A stretch of 64,000 bases of DNA from Ceratotherium simum simum. Lineage: Eukaryota; Chordata; Mammalia; Perissodactyla; Rhinocerotidae. The position numbers were made by a program, and so were the translations under genes. The notes beneath the pieces were generated by a model. It did no database searches. It was not told where the DNA came from and was given only the letters and a program-made list of their open reading frames with translations. The stretch lies in NCBI RefSeq assembly GCF_000283155.1, contig NW_004454239.1:5977636-6041635 (forward strand), read 5' to 3'. Positions 23,680 through 35,667 of this stretch are shown here, in pieces (the stretch's first letter is position 1; each line of letters starts with the position of its first letter).

Positions 23680-23945
23680 CAGACAATTAATTCTGGAGCA
23701 AAATTGAAAGTCAGAGGCAGAGTCTGAAAGAACAGAATGACAATAATAAAGTGCCCCAGCCTCGCATTAATCTCCCTCACTTCAGGCCTGTCACAGCCGG
23801 CCTGGCTGTGACTAATGCCAAGCTTTGCATACAGTGGTCACAGACACAAGCAGCACGCTCCCTTTACGGCGCCCGCGATGCGCTTTGTTGGGTCTTTGAC
23901 TCCTGTGGAATCGCTGAGAAAACATCGCCGCTGGTCATAGGTAAG
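23680..23945. promoter_or_regulatory. Candidate regulatory element with retained CpGs
   Basis: The block contains GACAATTAATTCTGGAGCAA, AATGACAATAATAAAGTG and TCGCATTAATCTCCCTCACT, followed by CpG-rich words (ACGGCGCCCGCGATGCGC at 23,867-23,884). CpG retention beside TAAT-core motifs in a CpG-poor window suggests purifying selection or lack of germline methylation. No transcript evidence can be read. Confidence 0.35.
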
Positions 23946-26009
23946 GGGGCAGAGTGGCTCTGTCGTGCACCTGGTGATGGATGCCTGGGTCTGGGACCCA
24001 CTGCAGGAGCAACGGAAAGCTTCTCTCTCTCTCTCAATATGTATTTCCCTCCTTCTCTTTTCTACTTTTCTATCTCCTCTCTCATTCCTACCATCTTGGA
24101 CTCAATTCTCAACATCTTACCTGAGTCTTCCACCTCTTCCTGTTGGTCCTTGTGGGCTCTCTCTTTGCTTTTCTCAAAGAGCCTCCCTCATCCAGTTACC
24201 ACGTGAGGAGGCCAGGTTGGAGGGATTGGCTGAAGTGTGGCTGAGTGTGTGGGTTGTGGGGGGCCGTGTTCACCGAGGAGTCTGCAACAAGCACCTGGGA
24301 TCGGCTCATCCTTACCTGGAAGCTTTGAAGAAGTTCAAATGGGAGATGGTGGCATGTCGGCCCAAAGGTGCAGCACGTCCCCCAGGGCCACGGGACTGGA
24401 GGACTCCAGCAGCTCTCTGGAGCCCAGGGAGTCTCATGGTCCCGCTGGTGAGCTGGGAGAATCAGCAGGGGGTGATCAGTCAAGTGCAGGGTCAGTGAGC
24501 CCCTAAACAAATCCAGCCCACCGGAGGAAAGGAAAAATGAGTCCTCTAAAGCAGAATCGTGCCTCCCAGATGCAACTGAGTCTTTCTGAGTAAAAGCAAA
24601 GGGGATCCAGGGAGCAGGTATAGTGGCAGATTTCAGCCAGCTGTGTGAAGTGTTCCCTCCAAAAGCTGTTAAACACTCTAGCTTTGGGGACATTCGCATC
24701 CATATACATTTTTTGGGGGGCAGAAAGCAAAAGTTAAGATTCAACAGTTATTTCTTAGGTGCAGAATTACATTTCCTCAGGGAGTGTCCTGCTGAGCTTA
24801 TCAGAAAGGCTGCAGGAAAACCCCACAACCAACGTGAGTGACAGAAAAACGGTGGGAGGACTTCAGGGCCGGAAAAGGTCTGGGGGTGGGGTAAGGGACA
24901 CGGCCCGGTAAAGAGGCTCTTTCCGAAAGTCATCAGCTTATTCTCTTGATGCAGCCACAAGAGGTAACAAAGGACTGGGGTGGAAAACAGACCAGAAGCA
25001 TGATGTCACCTCTGCAAGACACCAGGCGTGTCCATCTTCCCAAGGGCTTGCCTTCTGTGGATGAATTTGGTACCTAGAGAGGGGTCATTCCATTTGCTGC
25101 TGCACAGCCTGCTGCAGAAGGGCCACCCCACGTAGCCCCAGTGACCACTGCGGTCATGCCAGGGGCAGTTCAGGCCTCCGCATTTACAGAGACACCCCAG
25201 AGCCCGCCCTGAGGGGACAGCTAAGACTGGCCGGAGCACCAGCGCAAGGGCGGGGCTTGTCCTTTCCAAATGGCCTTTTGTATCCCGTCCTGTACCTTCC
25301 ACTGTCCCTTGACGCCCCGTCAGTCAGAAGTGGTCTTAGGCTGGACATCTGTGGGCTGCTCCGCCACAGCTATATTTTGCATCTCTCTGGACTCTATCTG
25401 TACCTCCTCTCCTGGCTTCCATCCAGCCCACCCATGCCCCACACACATGCCGGGATAAGGAGACAGCCCGGCTGGCCTGGCCCACATGGTGGCCTGCGAC
25501 AACACAGTGCAGTCTGTTGGCACCACTCTCCTCCTGTTTCTTGCCCTCACTTGGCTTTGTTCCCGCGAGCCTTTCCCACCCTGTTCCTGCCTCTCCAGCC
25601 ATTGACATCGCAGTGTGATGCTGGTGAATATGTTAAAGGGTGTGTTTGCCACAGTGAATTCTCCAACTGATACTCTGTACCTCTCCCCCCACCAAAATGC
25701 CTTGTTCACAGACCTAGAAATGCTGGGCCAGCAAAGTCAACACACTGCTTGTCGTGAGACTTCTCAGGACCTGTAAGTTGCCAGTATACACTGTGGCTGC
25801 ACAGAATGGAAATTTTTGTGGAGCCCTCCCCAAACTTCTCTGAACATGGAAGCCTTGCAGGCATCTGTGTCGGCCACATGACTGGGAGACACAGTAGAGC
25901 CTGCCCTCCTGGCTGAAGGTGTCACTTTGCTCTAGACACATCTATGTCCTAAGAGGGAATGCCACAAGAGAAAAAAAAAATCATCCAATTCCAAAAGCAG
26001 AGTGGTGGA
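23946..26009. other. Unique noncoding sequence with long chance open frames
   Basis: The longest open frames of the window lie here: 177 codons (23,965-24,498, plus) and 182 codons (24,196-24,744, minus), overlapping on opposite strands. Neither shows a known domain, repeat, signal peptide or plausible splice context. The GC-rich base composition explains the scarcity of stops. A CT-rich tract lies at 24,020-24,160. Confidence 0.45.
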
Positions 26010-26165
26010 TGTAATTTTAGACCAGGAACCAGAGGATATAGTTCTGGGTCTGGCTTCACCACTTATTAGCTGTAGGGCCTGGGTGGATCCCTCCCCCTCT
26101 CTGGACCTGCGTCCTTGTCTCTAGATGGTGGGGTTGGACCTGTCAGTCCCTATAAGTACCTGCCA
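26010..26165 (+). repeat. MIR SINE
   Basis: Plus-oriented MIR words are clear: 'agttctgggtctggcttcac', 'cacttattagctgtagggc', then 'ctctggacctgcgtccttgt'. It is old and diverged. Confidence 0.75.
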
Positions 26166-27889
26166 GCTCACAGGGTTTATGATTTCATGTACGTATCAAT
26201 CTGGTCTCCCTCCGCCTCCCCCCATCCACCTGTTTCCTCACCCCAGAGACTGATCCAACTCTTTAGAGTGAATGAGTTTGGCAGACAGGGGTTAGCAGTC
26301 TGATGAGAGAAAGAATGTTCTCTTGCTAGAGCTGGGCATCCACTCAGGCCAGCATGAGCTCACACCTCTTAGACCCGCCGGTCCATTAATGTTGTAAAAG
26401 ACTTTGATGGACTTGGGGGAATTGTGCAACATTGATTTTATTGTCATCTTTTTGCACAAGTAGTAAATAGACTAACATTTTAGGTACAGAGTAATTATTC
26501 CCGAAAAGCAAGACATCAAAATAAAGTTTATAGTTAGTGGCCCGACATTTTGACAGGAGCTGTATGGAAGTCCCAAGATGTCTCTGGGCTGCTGAAAAGG
26601 TTGAAGATCAGTATGCTGCATGGGCAGGAGGGAGACGCAGAGGTGGCCCTCCTGTGGGGCATGCCTTGGGGTGCAGAGATCCTGGGCTGGCCCCCACACA
26701 GGCTCACGTTGGGGGTGTCACTTCATGTCCACAATGGAGCTTGTCCCTTCCATTAACGCTGCACGTCTTCTAAGGACAAGATGTGGCAGGCACACACCTA
26801 TTGTTGTTCCAACCTTGGGGTTTTGCTCACCCGGAAGCAGAATGCAGAGGTACAGGAAGTGTGTCCACTCCACCCAGGAACTGGGGTTGGGGCGAGCACT
26901 ACAGTAGATTCTATAGGCCAGGAGGGGATGGCTAGGCTTGTATCCCTGGCATCCAAGGAGGGCTCTTTTTGGACATCTGAGACTATTTAGGCTTTGACTA
27001 AAGGTTGTCATGGCTTTGCCTTCCTGGACGCCATCCTTGCCAGTGGGGCCACGTCTTGGGCTTGGTGGTTGGCTGGTGCTACTCCTCTGCTATGCCGACA
27101 AGGAAGGGCTTATGGGTCAGACCTTTACATGGCAGATTGTGTGAGGGTGGGCCCTGCATCCTGGGGAGACCGCTGTCTCTGGCCTCTGGACAGCTCTTGG
27201 TCTGACTGCCCTTCGTGGCTACAGTGACCCCAAATTCCCTGCCTGTTCTTCTAGATAGATGCTGAACTTGTGTGTTTGCGTGTAGTGGGAGATGTCGAAG
27301 GCTTATCTGAGTGGACTTGAACACAATCCCCAAGCACAGTTCTTAAGTGTGGCATCCTTCTCCCTCCTAGAGATGGGAGGGGTAATTGTTAGAGGATTAT
27401 TTGTTTTTCCTGGGCTCCTTTCAGTGTTCTTCCCCTGTGCACTTGTGTTGGTTGCAGGTCTATGCAGTGTCTGGGCTCCTTGCTGTCCAAATATAGAAAA
27501 AAGTGCATCCATATAGTAGCTGGTAGCATCATTTCTAGTTGAATCTTGGCATGGGGCAAATATTCATTTAATGTCGTATTAAGTGAAGGAGTCATTCCAA
27601 GAGCACATGTAAAGAAAGCTTCTTCTCTAGCTTCCTGCGTCTGAGTGAACCAGCTCAGAATCTTCCTTCCCTTTGCCCAACTCCTTCAATGAGCTCAACG
27701 AAGAAATGGCTACAGATTTATTCTCAAGGAAGAGTGGAAAAAGACTTCCTCTGCAGGCATCCTAAAACTTTGCTTTTTGGAAAGGGCCTTCTCGAATGGC
27801 AGAAAGGAGCCCAGGAACTCTGGGCTTGCCCTTGGCCCTGCGATGGTCCGGGGCTGGCCTCCGCAACTCAGAGATGCTCCAGTTCCCTG
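26166..27889. other. Unique noncoding sequence
   Basis: I see no recognisable gene or repeat. Several overlapping frames of 62-97 codons between 26,470 and 27,520 occupy both strands, as expected for GC-balanced noncoding DNA. Confidence 0.4.
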
Positions 27890-28195
27890 GAAGACTCCAG
27901 GTACACACTCGTCTCTGCACCTTTGCACCTGCTCCTCCTTCTGCCTGGAAGGTCCTCTCAGCCCTGGCCCTGTTCTTCATGTCTCTGCTCAGGCGTCTTT
28001 TCCTCCAGGGAGTCTTCCGTTTGACGCAGACTCATGTACGCTCACCAGTTCGTCCTAACCAAGGACTTGCCTCATTGCCTCGTGGAGCCACTTTCCTTGT
28101 GCCTCAGCACCCTTTTGCTCTGCCATAGCTTGGTTGACCTTGCTCCCCTCTTGTCCCAGCTCCATCACAGGTCATGGCACTTGACAGGTGAGCAT
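27890..28195 (+). repeat. L2 LINE 3' region
   Basis: Plus-oriented L2 words are present: 'ctgcacctttgcacctgctc' and 'ctgcctggaaggtcctctca', with the Pro/Ser/Leu-rich frames typical of this L2 tail. The 110- and 93-codon open frames here are L2 by-products. Confidence 0.6.
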
Positions 28196-28439
28196 TTTTT
28201 GAAGGAATGTCAGTCATGTGCATCAAACGAATTATTCTAGACTGCATTCATGGGTGTGAAGAGAGCACGGTTTTGTCAATTGTCCAGGTATCCTTGTGAT
28301 TTCTCTAGATCCTGCTTTGAAGATCCTCTTAGATAATCTTTTGTTTCTACCTCAAGGAATTCTAAGGGGAAGCTGCAAAAGTAGAGGCTTTGACTATTTA
28401 TAATAATAATTTATAATAATGATTATTTAAAATCTCAGC

Positions 28440-29225
28440 TAGAGGCTTTTTTTCCACATATTTCTTGAGATATAATTGATATATAATATTGTGTAAGTTT
28501 CAGGTGTACATTGTGTTTATCTGATACATTAGTATATTGCAAAATGATCACCAGCATAGCATTAGCTAAGACCTCCATCCTGTCATATAATTATGATGTC
28601 TTTTTTGTGATGAGAACATTTACGATCTACTCTCTTAGCCACTTTCAAGTACATAATGCAGTATTATTACCTATAATCACCATGCTGTACATTAGATCCC
28701 TGGAGCTTGTTAATCTTATAACTGGAAGTTTGTACCCTTTGACCAACATCTCCCCATCTCCCCCACCTCCAGCCCCTGGTAACCACCACTCTCCTCTCTG
28801 TTTTTCTGAGTTAGGCTTTTACAGATTCCATATATAAGTGAGATCATACAGTATTTGTCTTTCTCTGTCTGACTTATTTCACTTAGCATAATGCCTTCAA
28901 GACTCATCCAAGTTGTTGCAAAAGACAGGATTTCCTTCTTTCTCATGGCTCAATAATATTCCATTGCATGTGTGTGTGTGTGTATATATATATGGAATAT
29001 ATATGTCACATTTTCTTTATCTAGTCATCCATTGACAGACACTTAGGTTTTCCCATATCGTGGCTATTGTGAATAATGCTGCAATAAACATGGAGGTACA
29101 GATATCTCTTCAATATCCTGTTTTCATTTCCTTAGGATATATACCAGAAGTGGGATTGCTGGATAATATGGTGGTTCTATTTTTAATTTTTTGAGGGGTC
29201 TCCATAGTGTTTAACTTGGAGTTTT
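28440..29225 (-). repeat. LINE-1 3' end, 5' truncated
   Basis: The plus strand shows the reverse complement of a LINE-1 3' UTR and ORF2 terminus: 'ttgagatataattgatatat', 'tgctgtacattagatccctg', 'taatattccattgcatgtgt', 'ttgtgaataatgctgcaata'. It ends at about 29,225 by 5' truncation. A TG/TA microsatellite lies inside it. Confidence 0.92.
28969..29003. repeat. (TG)n(TA)n microsatellite
   Basis: A run of TG units followed by TA units inside the LINE-1 3' end. Confidence 0.85.
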
Positions 29226-30329
29226 TTTTATCAATGCAAAGTGGTTCTTCAGGGATGCCAAGGAGAATTGGAGTGACACACCGTGAGATCCTTCTGCCCC
29301 TGAGCGACCTGTGAGGTTCAGGAGTTCTAACCAGGGGAGCCTTTTAGCCGACTGCCTTCTGGGCTGAGGAGGTCCCAACAACTGCGCCTGCGCCCTGAGG
29401 TGGCTTCTACTTCCTCTCACCCTGCACACAGGGAGAAAGGCGAGCCCCGACCCCAGCATCACTTCTGACTCTGCTTGGACTCCAGAGGTGTCGTCCCTCC
29501 TGCCGGTGAGGTTACCTCAGTTCTTCGTTCTGGTTGGACCACTGTGGGTGGCTTCTGAGGTGATGAGGAGGCAGGGAGAGTCTGAAGGCCTCGTCCTCAG
29601 GGTGTACGTGCAGCACGTTGCCAAAGCAACACAACCAACATCCGCCTAGACGTTTTGTCTCCACAAGGCCACGCTATCAAGTGACATGCAATTATTAGAT
29701 ATTATTTCCCTTTTATGACATTACTTTTTGTTCATATTTCATTTCATAATTTTTATCATCATCGTTATTATTTTTACTACCTATTTTTCATATTTAGAGG
29801 GTCAACTAGGCCATGAAATATCATTGGTTGGCTTTTAATTCCTGCTCTGCCACTTGTCTCTCAGCCTCAGTTTGACCATTTGTAAATAAGGGAAACATGG
29901 AGCCGTGCTTCCTTGGCTGGCTGCTAGCATTAAAGGGGCTGGTGCATGCAGAGTGCTGGGGTAACGCTGCGTCCCTCAGCAGGAGGCATGGGCTTGAGAG
30001 GACTCTGGTTTTTCTTTGCACAGCCTGACTTGAGAGTCCTATTTCTGGGAGTTGAATACTGGGATTCTGGCCCTTTTATGTGTCTTGATTTTCTTGAAAA
30101 GTCTTGAAGAAGGCCTGGACGAGCAGTATCCCTGGGTGTGAGCACCATCCCAGTTGTCTTCCCAGGCTACGAGAAATCACAGCTAGGACATTCAAAATGA
30201 AACACCCCATGGTTTTTCTTCTTCCTTTGGGGAAAAAAAAGAAAAGAAACACATCGCTCTCCTTTTGTGCCACTGAAAACATTACGACATTTTTGGCGGG
30301 AAGGGGAAGTTATTTTGTGTATGTGTGAA
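29226..30329. other. Unique noncoding sequence
   Basis: I see no recognisable gene. A short MIR-like patch in plus orientation lies near 29,835-29,900 ('cctgctctgccacttgtctc'). TTA/ATC-rich DNA is present near 29,740-29,790. Confidence 0.4.
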
Positions 30330-30600
30330 CTAGAATTTTGATAGACAGGGTAAGTTGCAATCCAATTCTAAACTATAGATTTTCAAGCAGATTGATGCAA
30401 CAAATTGTTAGCAAATAGCAGTTTGCAATTTGATGCTAATTAGACATAAGGCAAATATGTGCCATGACAAATTAGCAGCGAACCATACTGCAGAGGATTA
30501 GCGAGAGCTGGCACAGCTCGCGCCCGGCTTCGCACACCTCCCTGTCGCCGTCATCGGCGTCACCATTGGGGCCTGAGCCAGCCTCGCCTTTCTGTGAGCA
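30330..30600. promoter_or_regulatory. Candidate regulatory element: AT-rich block joined to a CpG-dense block
   Basis: Repeat-free sequence with homeodomain-type words (GATGCTAATTAGACATAAGG near 30,431) runs into a CpG-dense segment at about 30,518-30,562 containing CTCGCGCCCGGCTTCGCAC and CGCCGTCATCGGCGTCACC. The CpG density over about 50 bp is far above the window background. It is too short for a standard CpG island. Confidence 0.35.
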
Positions 30601-30734
30601 GGAAGCTGGAGAGGAGACCAGGAGCATCCCAGGCCAACTCTCAGATTGATGCCCTGCATCTTCGCTTTCCACCTGTGCCTGCTCACTGGTCAGCGTGTCC
30701 CTTCTGAGAGCCGCAGAGAGTCCTGGGAAGCTCA

Positions 30735-30880
30735 TATGATATACATATATTTATGTTATAAATATAAAAATAATCCTGGAAACATTAGAAAATACACACA
30801 AGCAAAAAAGAAAAGAAAAGCAAATAAAAGAAAAAAAAAAGAGACAGAAAAAATATATATCTAATGTGCAATATATTATA
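30735..30880. repeat. A-rich low-complexity tract
   Basis: An A-rich stretch with repeated AAAAG/AAAGAAAA units at 30,804-30,850, followed by a TA-rich part. It adjoins an old LINE-like fragment and may be related to its tail. Confidence 0.7.
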
Positions 30881-31200
30881 TACATAATTATTATTTAAAA
30901 CAAAAAAATGCTCATACATATGTTGTTTGCAACTTCTTTTCTCACTTAATTTTACATTATGTATATATTTCAAAGTCCATGGACACAGATCCACATTTTC
31001 TTAAATAGTTACACTGTGTTTCCTTCTATTAATTCACTCAGTAGTTTAGTACCCCCATCCTCTGCTGTTGGACCCCTGAATTGCTTATAGCTTTCTGCTA
31101 CTGTAAGGACTATGGCATTAGATGGGCTTGGAAATTCATTTTTGTACACATGTGTGATTATTCCTAAGGCAGCCTTCCTAGATGAGGGATGGCTGAGTTA
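30881..31200 (-). repeat. Old LINE-1-like 3' fragment
   Basis: Words such as 'gcaacttcttttctcactta' and 'gtgtgattattcctaaggca' resemble the old LINE-1/HAL1-type 3' region in minus orientation. It is diverged and boundaries are approximate. Confidence 0.45.
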
Positions 31201-31899
31201 CAGCTGAAAGTTTCTATGAAATTTTCTCTCCCTTCAGAGTAGCCGTTTCCCAAGCCCTGACCAACCCTGGTTATTTTCTTAAATCTTTGTTAATTAGACA
31301 TGCCCCCAAATCTTACCCTGTTGACACTCGCTTGTCTTTGTCTATTAATGAGGTCGATCATTCTCAGGGATCTTACATCACTCACTACTGGCTGGCCTCC
31401 TCAGGGTGTGTCTCAGGTCCTCACACTCCCTACACATAATCATTGGACATTGAATTCATGGTCAAAATTACTTTGCTAAGTTTCTCTGTTACACAGCTTT
31501 CCATGAGATTTTAAAATCTTGGATACTATGGAGATAATGCTAATAGTGTGGCTATGAGGATAGAATGAAGCATGCAATGTTTCTCAATCCTCATCAGAGT
31601 GCCTGCGAGAGTCTTCAAAACCAAGGTTCCCCTTCTTGCTCTGAGGTTCCAGTTAAGCTGGGCTTTGGAGTTGACTGGATGTTCCCCAGTTCGTTCTCAT
31701 CATTGAGGCATCTTTGGTAAACACTGCTGGAAGGGTGGAATGTGTGTCCTTCCTGCCACTGTGGTAACTGTTACCCTTGGGAGGTGAGGGGGCCGGATCC
31801 TGAGCCCATGGGGTACAAGGGAGACTTGCCAGCCTGGCCTTACAGTGGGGAGAAGAGCAGGAACTCCCGTTCCAGGCCCTGGGGCTGTCCCTCCTTATG
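31201..31899. other. Unique noncoding sequence
   Basis: I see no recognisable gene. A weak patch near 31,590-31,640 resembles a MER5-type element but is too short to call. Confidence 0.4.
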
Positions 31900-32080
31900 T
31901 GCAATCTAGAGACCTGGGTTCAAGTTCCAGATCTGGATGCTGCTATTGTGAACTTGGGAACATCCCTTCGCTTCTCAGAGCCTTTGTTGCCTTGTCTGCA
32001 AAACAGGACAAAAGAGGCATCAATAGTGCACTACCAGGAATAAAAATTAGTAGTACTTATACGCACTTCCCATTCCAATG
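31900..32080 (+). repeat. MIR SINE
   Basis: Plus-oriented MIR is readable: 'agacctgggttcaagttcca', 'ctgctattgtgaacttggga', 'gccttgtctgcaaaacagga'. Confidence 0.75.
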
Positions 32081-32339
32081 AGCATGGCACATGGACGTGT
32101 GTGATGAAGTTCCATGAGAAGCTATAACGTGATCTGGAGTTCCATCAGGTACTGTAGCGAGTTGTATGGAAATTGAAGATCTCACTATTTTCCATAGTAA
32201 GTTTGGAAGCTGTGTTGTTTTGGTTCATATATGTATAACTATGTGCGCCTGTGTCAGTGTTTCTGCACAGACACATTCAAAGCCCATATACGAGTAAGCA
32301 TAATCCATGTGAGGGTGAGTGTTACCTCTTTAGAGGCCT

Positions 32340-33310
32340 TACAATTTTTTTTAATTTTAAAATTTTTGTTGAGATATAATTAATGTATCATAAATTTACC
32401 CTTGTAAAATGCATAATTTATTTATTTAAAATCTGACATCCACCTTAAAGCAGCTAAATTTAAGTAACTGCTTAATGATTATTCTTATCAGAATGGACTA
32501 CCTTATTGTAAAACTATATGTGAATCTCCTTGACTATTTATTGCATTTTTAAATTAAAAAAATCATACTGATGATTTAAATAAATAAATAGGGAAATAAT
32601 CATGGTATGAATATCTTTGTATCTTAGTATGTGGGTGATTGTATATATGTGTATATGTGTATATATGTATATATATAGTATATAGGTATGCATGTTTGTG
32701 TCTGGAACTTTCTTTTTACTCTAACTGATCCTAATCATTTTGGTTATATTATTAGTTATGTTTTCTAACAGATCATTGCTTTACTTCAGGAAAGTGATTA
32801 ATTTTTAATGTTTCTTATTTGGCCACCTCACTAAACTCTATTATTAGCTCTAATAGGTTTGTAGATAGTTTTTGTTTTTTATTTTTTTAGGTAGATAATC
32901 ATAAATTATGTAAATAATGACACTTTTTCCTTCTCCTTTCTTAAATTTCTATTTGGTATATCTTTTTCTTATCTTATTGCTTTGGATGGAACTTTCAGAA
33001 AAATGTTAATAATGGTGGCAATAATGAGCATCCTTGTAAAGATTTTCCCTTTAAAGTGATGTTTGAATGTTTTATTCCTAGGTATAATGGGTGATGACTG
33101 GTTTGAAATAGTTTGTTTTTAATCATGTAAAAGAGTTAGTATTTTATTTTTAGTATTCTATGCATTAAAAAGATCAGAAATGACTATTTAATTTTGCCAA
33201 ATGTCTTTTCCTCAATTATGGGCAATATTATATGTTTCCTTAGTCATATTTGATATCCTGAATTATGTTAATATTATATTTCCTAATGTTGAACCATCCT
33301 TACTTTCCTT
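32340..33310 (-). repeat. Old LINE-1, 3' UTR plus ORF2 RT-region remnant
   Basis: The plus strand starts with the reverse complement of a LINE-1 3' end ('ttgttgagatataattaatg'). From 32,700 on it follows the order expected of the reverse-complemented RT region ('gagcatccttgtaaaga', 'gttgaaccatccttactttc'). All frames are broken. TATG-rich simple sequence lies at 32,637-32,690. Confidence 0.7.
32637..32690. repeat. TATG/TA-rich simple repeat
   Basis: Alternating TATATGTG and TATATA units make a short impure microsatellite inside the old LINE-1. Confidence 0.75.
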
Positions 33311-34949
33311 AAATAAAAGAGGCTTGATAATGGATCACTTGCTATTTTTAATACACTGCTGGGTATGATCTGTTGAAGCACATTAGGCAGAAGGACTAGA
33401 AAGTCAAAGCTATGGATATAAGAAAGCATCCGGAATGTTAGCTGAACCTTGAGTAGTGTAGTTGGTTTGGAACATAAGGTATGTGAGGAAGTAGTGGGAC
33501 ATAACACAGGAAAAATAAACTGGGATATAGGGACATAACACCTTAAATCCTGCATCAAAGATCTAAATTATAGATCTGTAGATTGATGATGGCATTTTAA
33601 ACCATGAGAGGAGGTGAGAGGGTCAGGAGAGCATTTGGAATGAAATAAGAAAACTCTGATTAGAACTTCTTTGAGAAATGTCCAATTTTCAGATCTCATG
33701 AAAATGGTGACAAGGGCCTATGAAGTCAGAGAAATAGGAAAAGAACCCGAAGAGAGCAGCAGTAAGGAGAGAAAAGGGGGAAAGAGCTTCAGAAAAGATG
33801 AGTGGTCAGCTGTGATCATGTGTGATAAGCAAGAAGTAAATTTAAAGGTGAGTATTTGAAGATTTTGATGGAGTGGGTTTAGGTCATATTAAAAGGAATT
33901 AAAGCATTAAGAGATGTTGGTAAAAAGGAGACAGTAATGATATCTTCTTATCAAGATTATTATTATTATAACATATTATTATAGTTATTTGCCCTCAAAT
34001 TGTTGGCATATGATCCAGAATTTGTACGAAATAATTCAGCGTTATTAAAACATTATGTGGCTATAGGAACACACACAATTATGGGAGCAAAACCAATGAA
34101 GTGGAAAGACAGCAGGAAGCAACTCAGGAAAACAATGTTTAATTTCTTTCTTAAGCCCTCTGGGGGAATTCTCCAGACAGTTTTGAGAATGATCAATAAT
34201 GAATGTTGCTGTGAATTTATCTTCCTTGCAAATCTTTATTTAAACAATATGTAATAGGCTGTAGCCTGCCAGTCGTCTGGCCTGCCTGGGCCACTGGGAA
34301 GCCCTGGGGTTTGAGGAGTTGGTTACGAGAGAGAATATCCTCCTGTGCACACCAGATAGGCCAGTCTCTGGCTGCCGTGAGCTCTCAACAAGGTTATCAT
34401 GATCAGCTAGTGCTTCATTGTTTCTGGAGTTTTGAGAATCATTGCTCACTAATGAGAGTCAAGTAGGTTTGTGAGTGATTTACTTAAAAGATATTAAGCA
34501 GATTTATATTTAGCTCTATCGTAATATTGTTTTAAGTTCTTGCTTTCAATTGTTTTCTAGGTAGCAAGGAAAGGGTTGGTGGTATAGCTAGAAACCTAGA
34601 AATTAGGCAGAACTCAAAAAATATCCTAGGGACAGTTATTACTAGAATGTGTCATTGTGGTATTTGCAGATGATTTTACTTTTTCACTTTGGGATAGGCA
34701 TATGGCAGGGTGCCACCTTTTTGACCTTCACCCTCAACATATGTGTCAAGTACAGAAAAAATGGAGGGAATCTTGAATTTGTGGGTATGTCTTTGTTCCT
34801 TACAACAGCTGCCCCTTTACAAAATGCCTATCAAGTTTTTTTTTTTTTTTTTTCGGAGTACAAATGTGGACTCCTTACATCAGTCAGTAATGCACAACTT
34901 CCTTTTTGTGTGTTTTCTTCCCTCCAGTCATAAAGCTTGGAGACTAGCT
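33311..34949. other. Unassigned AT-rich sequence
   Basis: I see no recognisable gene. The text at 33,360-34,250 is not obviously LINE-1 and has a purine-rich section at 33,590-33,860; it could be a diverged DNA-transposon or LTR relic but I cannot name it. A TTA-rich tract lies at 33,957-33,985 and a poly-T at 34,834-34,852. Confidence 0.35.
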
Positions 34950-35125
34950 AACCCTCCTCTAAGGCAATGTACCTTGGGCTCCACTTTGCATCAGTCATCT
35001 GAATTGTTTGCAAAAAGACAAAACCCAAGCATCCCTCCCCCACATATTAACCCTGAGATTCTGGTTCATTGTGATTGGGATGGGGCCTAGGAATTAAATT
35101 ATTGACTAGCTCCCTGTGGATTCAG
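34950..35125. repeat. Possible MER5-type (hAT-Charlie) fragment
   Basis: Words such as 'ctttgcatcagtcatctgaa' and 'gattgggatggggcctagga' resemble the body of MER5-family nonautonomous hAT elements. It is diverged and the ends are not clear. Confidence 0.4.
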
Positions 35126-35667
35126 ATGTCAATGATTCTCAGATTACTCTTTATTTATCCTTTTAATTTCTACAGGGTCTGAAGTGATGTCCCTTCTCAT
35201 TCCTGATATAGGTGATTTGTTTCCTCTCTCTCTCTTTTTCTTGGTACATCTGGTGAGAGGTTTATTGGCTTTACTGATATTTACAACAAACTAGGTTTGG
35301 TTCCATTAATTTTCTCCATTATTGTCCTGTTTTCAATTTCAGTGATTTCTGTACTTATTATTTCTTTCCTTCTATTTCCCTTGGGTTTAATTTGTTCCTC
35401 TTTTTTCTACTTTCTTAGAGTTGAAGCTTAGGTTATTAATTTCAGACATTTCTTCTTTTCTGCACAGGCATTTAATGCTATAAATTTTCCTCTAAGCACT
35501 GCTTTAGCTGTACCTCACAAATTTCAGTATGCTGTATTTACATTTTAATTCAGTTCAAAATATTTTCTAATTTCCCTTGACTGTTGTTTAACTTTTAACT
35601 GACTTGTGTTTTAAAATTTAGAGTAGGGTTTTTTGAGACAGAATGTAGTTGGATATTGTTTTATTTT

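Noticed and set aside
23751..24744. Long overlapping open frames (151, 177 and 182 codons) on both strands
   Set aside because: They overlap on opposite strands in GC-richer DNA, contain no recognisable domain, and show no splice, Kozak or polyA context. A homology search returning a conserved protein would change this.
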